A stretch of DNA of 5,796 nt from Saprospiraceae bacterium (GCA_023300835.1 JALZVB010000016.1:1-5796), one strand, 5' to 3'. Shown: positions 1 through 4,765, numbered from the stretch's first letter. The notes: generated from the sequence alone by a model not told the origin. A program made the numbers and translations.

Positions 1-324
1 GTGAGTAATCAGAATAGTACAGCTGTATCTTGTGATACCTTATATCTAGGTGTCTCGTCTATCGCAGATACTGAAGAAGAAAGACACATCACTCTTTTTC
101 CTAATCCTATAGAAGATATCGTCAGAATTGCCATCCATGATTACCTACCTGCTCAGGCCATAATCGCCTTCTATGATACATCTGGCAAACAAGTCCGACA
201 TCAACAACTCAGCACAACTCTCAATAATATAAATCTGGAAAATCTAGAATCAGGTATATATTTCTATGAGATCCGTGATGCAGGTTTTTTAATTAAAAGT
301 GGTAAGGTTGTAAAGGTTGAGTGA
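1..324 (+). CDS. C-terminal part of a secreted protein with a T9SS type A sorting domain (5' end outside window)
   Basis: The frame is open from the first base to TGA at 322-324, so this is the tail of a longer gene; the GTG at base 1 is probably just an internal valine codon. Residues about 31-107 form a Por secretion-system (T9SS type A) C-terminal sorting domain. They begin with LFPNP (32-36), followed by a strand pattern ending in a GIYFYEI segment and a final SGKVVKVE. In this family the domain directs an exported protein through the outer-membrane type IX machinery and is removed or anchored at the surface. The preceding 30 residues hold one Cys (11) and look like the end of an ectodomain. 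The passenger is not in the window, so its function cannot be told. A strong hairpin terminator lies 50 bases downstream, so the gene probably ends its transcript. Confidence 0.85.
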   Translation: MSNQNSTAVSCDTLYLGVSSIADTEEERHITLFPNPIEDIVRIAIHDYLPAQAIIAFYDTSGKQVRHQQLSTTLNNINLENLESGIYFYEIRDAGFLIKSGKVVKVE

Positions 325-374
325 GGGTAGAATCCCGTCGTATTAAAATTCATTAAAATAGATTAACATACATG

Positions 375-412
375 GAGCAGCTGTTTATAAACAATATCGG
401 CTGCTCTTTTTT
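375..412 (+). terminator. Rho-independent terminator after the T9SS-cargo gene
   Basis: A perfect 7-bp stem, GAGCAGC (375-381) with GCTGCTC (400-406), is followed at once by six T (407-412). The 18-nt loop contains its own perfect 12-bp palindrome, TGTTTATAAACA (382-393), so the folded RNA may carry a second small hairpin. It lies 50 bases past the upstream stop codon and insulates the yefM-yoeB promoter from that gene. Confidence 0.85.
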
Positions 413-516
413 CATATAAGAATCTGGATATGTGAAACATATATTTTGTTATGGACAATTTGGAGAAAAGAGAAGAAGCAACTAATTTTTCATAACCCCT
501 TACTACTAATAGAAGA

Positions 517-548
517 TTTGCTTTAGTGTACACTTATGTGTATATTTG
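517..548 (+). promoter_or_regulatory. Bacteroidota-type promoter of yefM-yoeB
   Basis: A -33 element TTTG (517-520) and a -7 element TATATTTG (541-548, matching TAnnTTTG) are separated by exactly 20 bp. This is the layout of promoters read by the primary sigma factor of Bacteroidota. Transcription should start a few bases after 548, giving a leader of roughly 12-15 nt before the ATG at 567. The spacer is filled by the candidate YefM operator. Confidence 0.75.
525..544 (+). promoter_or_regulatory. Candidate YefM/YoeB double operator
   Basis: A perfect 10-bp palindrome, AGTGTACACT (525-534), has the TGTACA core at 527-532. A degenerate second copy, TGTATA, sits at 539-544. The two centres are 12 bp apart. 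As I recall, the E. coli yefM-yoeB operator also uses a strong and a weak TGTACA-core palindrome spaced 12 bp centre to centre. The site fills the promoter spacer and overlaps the -7 box, so bound YefM or YefM-YoeB would block RNA polymerase and autoregulate the operon. Confidence 0.65.
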
Positions 549-566
549 ATTTATAAACAAACACAA

Positions 567-821
567 ATGACAACTACAACTATTCGCGAATTGAGAGCCA
601 ATATGAAGACTTATTTCGATTCTCTAGATGATAATAAAGAAATCCTACTGGTTCCAAGACAAGGAAATAAAGAGGCAATAGTCATTATGACCTTATCTGA
701 GTATAACAGCATAACCGAAACCGAGTATTTATTATCGACCAAATCAAACAGAAAAGTAATCGAAAAGGCTCTTAAAGAATTAAGTAATAATGAAGTAACC
801 GAATTCAAAATTGAAGAATGA
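567..821 (+). CDS. yefM: YefM-type antitoxin (Phd/YefM family)
   Basis: This 84-residue antitoxin should neutralise the YoeB toxin encoded next to it and repress the shared operon. Its N-terminal half (about 1-50) has the Phd/YefM fold that dimerises and binds DNA: a TIRELRANM start, a central IVIMTLSEYNS stretch (38-48), then TETEYLL (50-56). The SxEYNSxxETxYLL pattern closely parallels E. coli YefM. The C-terminal part (about 57-84) is charged and probably disordered until it wraps around the toxin. The frame is also open from a TTG at 546, but that codon lies inside the -7 promoter box, so ATG 567 is chosen. No Shine-Dalgarno sequence is visible; the leader is A-rich. Its TGA (819-821) overlaps the toxin ATG (818-820), which suggests translational coupling. 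Such antitoxins are usually turned over by Lon or Clp proteases. Confidence 0.92.
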   Translation: MTTTTIRELRANMKTYFDSLDDNKEILLVPRQGNKEAIVIMTLSEYNSITETEYLLSTKSNRKVIEKALKELSNNEVTEFKIEE

Positions 822-1087
822 ACATCTTATTTGCAAACACTGCCTGGAAACAATATTCAGCTTGGCAAAAAGAAGATCAAAAAATAGTGTTACGGATTAA
901 TGACCTCATAAAAGCTATTCAAAGAGATCCGTTTAAAGGAATTGGCAAACCCGAACCCTTACGTCAAAATTTAAAAGGATACTGGTCAAGAAGAATAACG
1001 AAAGAACATAGGTTGGTTTATCGAATAATAGGAAATTCCAAAAGTACGAAAAGGGTCGAAATACTTACTTGTCAATTTCACTACTAG
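818..1087 (+). CDS. yoeB: YoeB-type toxin, ribosome-dependent mRNA endonuclease
   Basis: At 89 residues this matches the usual YoeB size (84 in E. coli) and aligns almost without gaps up to residue 70. YoeB is a RelE-superfamily toxin that enters the ribosomal A site and cuts mRNA, stopping translation when its antitoxin is lost. Shared blocks include W10, Y13 and W16 near the start, GKPEPL (43-48), NLKGYWSRRIT (51-61) and EHRLVY (63-68). The residues known to be catalytic in E. coli YoeB are all present: E46, R59, R65 and the terminal His-Tyr (H88, Y89). The toxin therefore looks active. The C-terminal strand is about five residues longer than in E. coli, through a lysine/arginine-rich insert near 72-79. 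The ATG overlaps the yefM stop codon. After its TAG the same frame continues into a toxin relic. Confidence 0.95.
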   Translation: MNILFANTAWKQYSAWQKEDQKIVLRINDLIKAIQRDPFKGIGKPEPLRQNLKGYWSRRITKEHRLVYRIIGNSKSTKRVEILTCQFHY

Positions 1088-1090
1088 TCA
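1082..1090 (+). repeat. Left copy of a 9-bp direct repeat flanking the toxin remnant
   Basis: TACTAGTCA at 1082-1090 spans the yoeB stop codon and recurs exactly at 1273-1281, near the end of the ParE-like remnant. The pair could be a footprint of recombination or insertion, but a 9-bp match in AT-rich DNA may be chance. Confidence 0.3.
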
Positions 1091-1300
1091 AAGTACTTCC
1101 AAGATGTACTTAAGCAAGTCAGTAAATATCCAGAATCTGGCAGAGTAACTAAATATAAAGATGTTAATTATAGAATTGTAAAAGACTACTTTATCTAATA
1201 TGCGTATAATGACAAAGCAATAGAAGTCCTTTTCTTGAGCGATATGAGAAGATCCAGATTATATCAAATCCTTACTAGTCAGGTAAAACACAAGCCATAA
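1091..1300 (+). pseudogene. RelE/ParE-family toxin remnant: N terminus missing, internal stop
   Basis: In the same frame as yoeB, the bases after its TAG encode a recognisable C-terminal part of another RelE/ParE-type toxin. The first segment includes KYPESGRVTKYKD and NYRIVKDYFI, then TAA (1196-1198). The second includes YAYNDKAIEVLFLSDMRRS and ends at TAA 1298-1300. YPESGR, the YRIV strand and the final LFLSDMRR strand are typical of chromosomal ParE/RelE toxins of about 95-105 residues. Roughly 35 N-terminal residues and a start codon are missing, and the internal stop splits what is left. No intact partner antitoxin of its own is nearby. It is probably the end of an older TA operon whose front was lost or replaced when yefM-yoeB arrived. 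It differs clearly from YoeB, so it is not a simple duplication. Confidence 0.75.
1273..1281 (+). repeat. Right copy of the 9-bp direct repeat
   Basis: This is an exact copy of TACTAGTCA, 191 bp from the left copy. The two copies fall in different codon phases, so the match is not explained by shared protein sequence. Confidence 0.3.
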
Positions 1301-1365
1301 CAATAGATAATCACATCATACCAAGAATAAGCAAGTTTCAGTGGTAAGATCGCATATCTATTCCT

Positions 1366-1386
1366 TCGTCGTAGAGAGGACGACGA
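1366..1386. other. Hairpin between the toxin remnant and the second TA operon (weak terminator?)
   Basis: TCGTCGT (1366-1372) pairs perfectly with ACGACGA (1380-1386) around a 7-nt purine loop. Only CTTATTTTCG follows, so the T-tract is short. It may act as a weak terminator for read-through from yoeB; another role cannot be excluded. Confidence 0.4.
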
Positions 1387-1420
1387 CTTATTTTCGTACG
1401 TTAAGCCCGGCAAAAAAAAG

Positions 1421-1451
1421 TTGCAACAAGTAAAGTAGTTACGTATATTTG
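1421..1451 (+). promoter_or_regulatory. Bacteroidota-type promoter of the DUF6364/PIN operon
   Basis: A -33 element TTG (1421-1423, preceded by G) is followed after exactly 20 bp by the -7 element TATATTTG (1444-1451). There are 18 nt from the -7 box to the ATG at 1470. The same -7 octamer, spacer length and distance to the ATG occur at the yefM-yoeB promoter. The predicted leader is again only about 12-15 nt and lacks a Shine-Dalgarno sequence. Confidence 0.7.
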
Positions 1452-1471
1452 AGTAAATGATAAATACGTAT
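1440..1471 (+). promoter_or_regulatory. Candidate operator of the second TA operon (paired TACGTA palindromes)
   Basis: TACGTA occurs at 1440-1445, overlapping the -7 box, and again at 1465-1470, just before and into the start codon; the second is within the 8-bp palindrome ATACGTAT (1464-1471). The centres are 25 bp apart. Flanking bases make the two halves an imperfect inverted repeat (TACGTATATTT facing AAATACGTA). Ribbon-helix-helix antitoxins typically bind such paired palindromes over their own promoter, so autoregulation by the downstream antitoxin is inferred. Confidence 0.45.
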
Positions 1472-1724
1472 GAATACCAAATTGACATTATCAATTGATA
1501 AAGATGTGATAGATGCAGCAAAAGAATATGCAAAGTCCCAAGGACGGAGTCTATCAAATGTAATTGAAGAGTATTTAAAATCTGTAACCAAAAGGAAGCG
1601 CAAAGAGAAAGCGTATAAGTTTAATTCGATAATAGAAGAACTTAGTGGTTCTGTTAAACTTCCTGTGAATAAGACATATGATGATGTAATGTCAGAGGCA
1701 CTAGTAGAAAAATATTTGAAGTAA
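1470..1724 (+). CDS. DUF6364-like ribbon-helix-helix antitoxin
   Basis: This 84-residue protein is probably the antitoxin for the PIN toxin encoded next. The N-terminal TKLTLSID (3-10) is the beta strand of a ribbon-helix-helix dimer that would lie in the DNA major groove. DVIDAAKEYAKSQGRSLSNVIEEYLKSV (12-39) supplies the two helices with the characteristic GRSLS turn (25-29). A very basic stretch, KRKRKEK (41-47), follows. The C-terminal part (about 48-84), with GSVKLP and a final EALVEKYLK, resembles the toxin-binding tail of DUF6364 proteins of Bacteroidota, which often precede PIN toxins. ATG 1470 is favoured because it starts exactly at the RHH strand and lies 18 nt after the -7 box. Its TAA (1722-1724) shares one base with the toxin ATG. 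The family name comes from recognition by eye; the RHH fold is surer than the DUF number. Confidence 0.85.
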   Translation: MNTKLTLSIDKDVIDAAKEYAKSQGRSLSNVIEEYLKSVTKRKRKEKAYKFNSIIEELSGSVKLPVNKTYDDVMSEALVEKYLK

Positions 1725-2137
1725 TGAAAATATTTCTTGATTCAGATGTGCTACTTGATCTATTGTTGGGAAGAGAGCCATTTCTTGAAGACATAAAATG
1801 GATTCTTGAATTTTCCTTGGACAATAAGTATAAGTTGTATACTTCATCGTTAGTTATTGCTAATATTCACTATCTCATATCCAAAACATTAAATACAACT
1901 CACGCATTTGATAAGGTGGACAAACTGCTTTCTTTTATAAAGATTTTAAATGTTGGTGAGAGTGAAATAAAGCGTTCGATAAGCTCAAAATTTAGAGACT
2001 TTGAAGATGGTATACAAAATTTCAGTGCACTTAATTCAAATATGAAAATTATCATTACGAGAAATATAAAAGATTTTAAGCACAGCAAATTGTCAATATT
2101 AACCCCCAAAGAATTTTTAGTGAAATATAAAAAGTGA
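1724..2137 (+). CDS. PIN-domain ribonuclease toxin (VapC-like)
   Basis: This 137-residue protein has the size and motif order of a PIN-domain toxin, a Mg2+-dependent RNase that in VapC relatives cuts tRNA or rRNA. The first acidic motif is FLDSDVLLDLL, with D6 and D8 followed by GREPF (16-20). The second region, SSLVIANIHYLI (41-52), has Asn (N47) where classical VapC proteins have Glu; I recall Asn as common in this Bacteroidota subfamily. The third motif is DFEDGIQNFSAL (92-103) with D92, E94 and D95. The last is TRNIKDF (112-118) with D117, followed by the usual LTPKEFL end (126-132). The metal-binding acidic set therefore looks complete and the toxin probably active. It overlaps the antitoxin by one base, which suggests coupled translation. 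The exact RNA target cannot be inferred. I avoid the symbol vapC because the antitoxin is not a classical VapB. Confidence 0.88.
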   Translation: MKIFLDSDVLLDLLLGREPFLEDIKWILEFSLDNKYKLYTSSLVIANIHYLISKTLNTTHAFDKVDKLLSFIKILNVGESEIKRSISSKFRDFEDGIQNFSALNSNMKIIITRNIKDFKHSKLSILTPKEFLVKYKK

Positions 2138-2155
2138 TGTGTAGGTTAAAATAAA

Positions 2156-2206
2156 ACTCCAGAGGAGCGACATATTCCAATAGCTCTATGCCACTCCTGC
2201 AGAGCT
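2156..2206. repeat. REP-like hairpin and imperfect second copy
   Basis: CTCC-AGA-GGAG (2157-2167) is a tight 4-bp hairpin followed by CGACATATT. A similar 13-mer, ACTCC..G..GAGC, appears at 2156-2168 and 2193-2205 (10 of 13 bases equal, 37 bp apart). AGCTCT (2182-2187) also pairs with AGAGCT (2201-2206). From memory, short CTCC/GGAG hairpins followed by an AT-rich GACATATT-like tail are dispersed in many Bacteroidota genomes. Only one cluster is visible here. Confidence 0.35.
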
Positions 2207-2282
2207 TCTTCATATAGACTTGATTTATGTCTACTAATAATATCGCCAGACTGTGGCTTCAAGTGTTCAGCAATTAACAATG

Positions 2283-2303
2283 TAGGAAAACTTAATTTTC
2301 CTA
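2283..2303. other. A/T-rich 8-bp hairpin
   Basis: TAGGAAAA (2283-2290) pairs perfectly with TTTTCCTA (2296-2303) around a 5-nt loop. It is symmetrical and could form on either strand. No function is evident. Confidence 0.3.
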
Positions 2304-2313
2304 TTACTCACGC

Positions 2314-2338
2314 ATTTGACCCATCAAATAGCTTTTTT
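2314..2338 (+). terminator. Possible weak terminator of the DUF6364/PIN operon
   Basis: ATTTGA (2314-2319) pairs with TCAAAT (2324-2329) over a CCCA tetraloop. After AGC come six T (2333-2338). The stem is AT-rich and the T-run is three bases off, so termination would be inefficient. It is the best candidate between the PIN toxin gene and the tRNA. Confidence 0.4.
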
Positions 2339-2493
2339 CTAAATTACGCTAAAATCGAAGTTGCGCTTGAATGGGCTATGACCATAACACTAAGCTGAAA
2401 AATCTATTGTGCCTATAGACTTGGCTATTTAGACCAGTTCTGTACGTAATTTGACATCTCTATAAAGAAAGAAAAAAATGTTTCATTAAACCA

Positions 2494-2523
2494 CTGTGTT
2501 ATCTATAAAAAGATATATCTTTG
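2494..2523 (+). promoter_or_regulatory. Probable promoter of tRNA-Leu (and perhaps tig-clpP-clpX)
   Basis: TATCTTTG (2516-2523) matches the TAnnTTTG -7 element and ends 17 nt before the mature tRNA. The -33 element is poor: CTG at 2494-2496, 19 bp upstream. No other -7 match lies between the tRNA and tig, so this may be the main promoter of the whole rightward block. Confidence 0.55.
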
Positions 2524-2540
2524 CGCTTCACAATCACAAA

Positions 2541-2622
2541 GCGGGTGTGATGAAATTGGTAGACATGCTAGACTTAGGATCTAGTGCTTCACGGCTTGGG
2601 GGTTCGAGTCCCTCCACCCGCA
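2541..2622 (+). tRNA. tRNA-Leu, anticodon UAG (decodes CUN codons)
   Basis: The 82-nt class II tRNA folds well. The acceptor stem GCGGGTG (2541-2547) pairs with CACCCGC (2615-2621), and the discriminator is A (2622). The anticodon stem is CTAGA (2568-2572) with TCTAG (2580-2584). The loop CTTAGGA puts anticodon TAG at 2575-2577. A 13-nt variable arm (2585-2597) marks class II, as expected for leucine. The T arm is GGGGG, loop TTCGAGT, then CCCTC (2598-2614), with one G-U pair. The D arm carries AAATTGGTAGAC, typical of tRNA-Leu. The 3' CCA is not encoded and must be added by the CCA enzyme. Only 42 bases, with no hairpin terminator, separate it from the tig start codon. Confidence 0.96.
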
Positions 2623-2664
2623 CTTTTCACAAAAATATTCCTCTTACAAGTTCCTGTATTATAG

Positions 2665-4026
2665 ATGAAAGTAGATAAGAATCAAATTGATGCACTCAAT
2701 GCTCAATTGACCTTGGTAATAGAGAAAGAAGATTACGAACAGAAATTCAAGGAAAAAATAGATTCTTACAAAGGTAAAGCCCATCTCAAGGGCTTCAGAA
2801 AAGGTAAGACTTCATCTGGCACAATCACCAAAATGTACGGTGGTGCGGCTTTCCAAGAAACAATTTCTGATATTCTTACAGAAAAAGTCAATGAAATCAT
2901 CAGTGGAGATGAATACAACATAATAGGAGAGCCTCTTATTATGAATGGTGATTCACTCCCAGATATAGATTATAAAAATCCTCAAGATTATACTTACCAG
3001 TTCGAAGTAGGCCTAGAGCCAGAATTCGAGGTAAAAGGTTCTGATGAATCAGATACATATAATAGATATGTAGTAGAAGTATCAGAAGCTATGGTAGATG
3101 AGGAGGTCGAGAACATCATGAAGAAGATGGGGTCTCAAGAAGAAACCGACGATGTTATTGTTAAAACTGATGTCGTATATTTTTCAGCAAGAGAACTATA
3201 TAAAGGTAATGTCTTAGTAGATGGCAGAGAAACTGAAGTTATCGCTAGTGTAGATAAAGTGACAGCAGACTATGCAGATCAATTGTGTAAGCTTAAAAAA
3301 GCAGATACAATTGACGTCGACATATACAACTTTGAAGAAGGGCTAGATAAAGCTGGAGTCGAAAAACACTTACTTAAGATAGAAAAAGACGAAGATATCA
3401 CGGGTATGGGGTCTGATTTCAGACTTACTGTTGATAAAGTCATCAGAGTAAAGAAAGGAGAATTTAACCAAGCGTCATTTGACTCTTACTTTGGGAAGGA
3501 TGCCGTAAAGTCCCCTGAAGAAGCGAGAGAGAAGATCAAGAATTATATATCTGAATACTTTGAGGCGGAAGCTGGTAAATTGGTGTCCAGAGAAATAATG
3601 GAAAAGTTAATGGAAATCAATGAGTTTGATTTGCCAGAAACATTCATTAGAAAGTGGATCACTCAGGAGAATGAAATGACTGACGAGCAGTTTCAGTCAT
3701 TCCTCAAAGAAATGAAATGGAGACTTGTCAAAAAGAAATTGATTAACCGATTTGGTGTAGAAGTAAAAGAAGATGAAATCTTCAACTACTTTGTAAATGC
3801 TATAAGAAGTTACTCTCCATATATGGATGAAGCAACATTGAAAAACACTGTGTTCTCATTGATGAAAAATAAAGAGCAGTTGAACACTGCCGTAGAAGGA
3901 ATCAGTAGTGAAAAACTGTTTGATGAAGTAAGAAAAGTAGTGTCGCTTACTGACAAAAATATTAATAAAGAAGAATTTTTCGATATTGTCAAAACAATTA
4001 ACGAAAAAGCGGCTTTAAAGAAATAA
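2665..4026 (+). CDS. tig: Trigger factor (ribosome-associated chaperone)
   Basis: At 453 residues this has the usual trigger factor length. The protein sits at the ribosomal tunnel exit and shields nascent chains in the cytoplasm. The ribosome-binding domain (about 1-115) contains the signature loop GFRKG (43-47) and continues with KMYG and a long helix. The family pattern GFRxGxxP is incomplete: Ser50 replaces the proline. The middle region (about 150-245) shows none of the usual FKBP-type prolyl isomerase glycine/aromatic motifs, so isomerase activity is doubtful; divergence here is common in Bacteroidota. The C-terminal helical chaperone arms (about 265-453) are rich in Lys and Glu. An in-frame TAG stands directly before the ATG, which fixes the start. 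No Shine-Dalgarno sequence is visible. clpP follows after 22 bases, forming the classic tig-clpP-clpX order, which strongly supports the assignment. Confidence 0.93.
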   Translation: MKVDKNQIDALNAQLTLVIEKEDYEQKFKEKIDSYKGKAHLKGFRKGKTSSGTITKMYGGAAFQETISDILTEKVNEIISGDEYNIIGEPLIMNGDSLPDIDYKNPQDYTYQFEVGLEPEFEVKGSDESDTYNRYVVEVSEAMVDEEVENIMKKMGSQEETDDVIVKTDVVYFSARELYKGNVLVDGRETEVIASVDKVTADYADQLCKLKKADTIDVDIYNFEEGLDKAGVEKHLLKIEKDEDITGMGSDFRLTVDKVIRVKKGEFNQASFDSYFGKDAVKSPEEAREKIKNYISEYFEAEAGKLVSREIMEKLMEINEFDLPETFIRKWITQENEMTDEQFQSFLKEMKWRLVKKKLINRFGVEVKEDEIFNYFVNAIRSYSPYMDEATLKNTVFSLMKNKEQLNTAVEGISSEKLFDEVRKVVSLTDKNINKEEFFDIVKTINEKAALKK

Positions 4027-4048
4027 CATATACTAAAGAAACATAGCT

Positions 4049-4759
4049 ATGTCATATACAAACGAGTTTAAGAAATATGCTACTAAGCATATGAACATTA
4101 ATGCTGATGCAGTGGATCACCACTTAGCTGGCATCAATGCGGCCATTCCAGCAATTACAGGCTTTACACCTCAAGTTATCGAGGAACGTCAGATGAATGT
4201 TGTAGGAATGGATGTATTTTCTAGACTTATGATGGATAGAATTATCTTTCTAGGCGTGCCTATTAATGATTATGTAGCCAATGTTGTACAAGCACAGTTG
4301 TTGTTCCTAGAGTCTACTGACCCTAAGAGAGATATCCAGATGTTTATTAACAGTCCAGGAGGTTCTGTGATCTCAGGACTAGGTATATATGACACTATGC
4401 AATATGTTTCTCCAGATGTAGGAACGATATGTACAGGTCTGGCGGCATCTATGGGTGCCGTACTATTATGTGCAGGTACCAAAGGCAAAAGATCTTGTCT
4501 ACAGCATGGTCGTGTTATGATACATCAGCCATCAGGTGGCATGCAAGGCCAATTTTCTGATATGGAAATTACATATAACCTTATCAAGGATATGAGAAAG
4601 GAACTGTATGAGATTATGGCAGACTGTACGGGGCAGACTTTTGAAAAGATCGAGCAAGATAGTGACAGAGATAACTGGATGAAAGCTATCGAAGCTAAAG
4701 AGTATGGTCTTGTAGATGAAGTATTAACTAGAACTCCTAGTAAGTCAAAAAAAGCATAA
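4049..4759 (+). CDS. clpP: ATP-dependent Clp protease proteolytic subunit ClpP
   Basis: This 236-residue serine peptidase forms the double heptameric chamber that degrades proteins unfolded by ClpX. The catalytic triad is intact: Ser134 in GLAASMGA (130-137), His159 in MIHQPSGG (157-164) and Asp208 in DRDNWM (206-211). Spacing between the three residues equals that of E. coli ClpP (S97, H122, D171). The INSPGGSV oxyanion loop (100-107) and the FLGVPI stretch (67-72) are also conserved. Before the conserved core there are about 37 more residues than in mature E. coli ClpP; they may be a longer propeptide or an unprocessed extension. ATG 4049 is used; starting at a later Met (15, 49 or 54) would trim this extension and cannot be excluded. 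The gene lies 22 bases after tig and six bases before clpX, in one operon. Confidence 0.96.
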   Translation: MSYTNEFKKYATKHMNINADAVDHHLAGINAAIPAITGFTPQVIEERQMNVVGMDVFSRLMMDRIIFLGVPINDYVANVVQAQLLFLESTDPKRDIQMFINSPGGSVISGLGIYDTMQYVSPDVGTICTGLAASMGAVLLCAGTKGKRSCLQHGRVMIHQPSGGMQGQFSDMEITYNLIKDMRKELYEIMADCTGQTFEKIEQDSDRDNWMKAIEAKEYGLVDEVLTRTPSKSKKA

Positions 4760-4765
4760 TTACCT

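Larger units (their letters stand above)
2146..2307 (-). pseudogene. Possible minus-strand coding relic (no start codon)
   Basis: On the minus strand, an open stretch of 53 codons runs from after a TGA (complement of 2308-2310) to TAA (complement of 2146-2148). It reads like protein: IAEHLKPQSGDIISRHK followed by SLYEEALQEWHRAIGI. There is no ATG in it. The same frame upstream is broken by TGA at 2308-2310 and TAA at 2344-2346. I do not recognise a family. It could be the end of a decayed gene or a chance open frame; its 3' end overlaps the REP-like hairpin. Confidence 0.25.
2138..2540. other. About 400 bases without a convincing gene, between the PIN toxin and tRNA-Leu
   Basis: No long open frame starts here on either strand. 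The stretch holds a REP-like hairpin pair near 2156-2206, a possible minus-strand coding relic (2146-2307), an A/T-rich hairpin (2283-2303), a terminator-like hairpin (2314-2338) and the tRNA promoter at its right end. The part from about 2340 to 2490 shows nothing I can assign. Confidence 0.6.

Noticed and set aside
1..3. GTG at base 1 as a true start codon
   Set aside because: The frame is open to the window edge and the product would be only the tail of an ectodomain plus a sorting domain, without a signal peptide.
546..566. TTG at 546 as the yefM start
   Set aside because: It lies inside the -7 promoter element, upstream of the expected transcription start; ATG 567 aligns with the family N terminus.
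1301..1469. Integron-type attC sites around the TA modules
   Set aside because: GTTAAGC at 1400-1406 fits one half-site (GTTRRRY), but no matching RYYYAAC partner with a suitable stem was found.
1279..1557. 92-codon open frame on the minus strand
   Set aside because: It overlaps the second TA promoter and the antitoxin gene, and its predicted product is a Tyr/Leu/Ile-rich sequence without recognisable motifs.
2541..2622. tRNA-Leu as attachment site of a TA-bearing island
   Set aside because: No duplicate of the tRNA 3' end is seen in the window, no integrase is present, and the TA genes lie on the 5' side while core genes lie on the 3' side.
2496..2678. 60-codon plus-strand open frame over the tRNA
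   Set aside because: It is a translation of the tRNA-Leu gene and its flanks.
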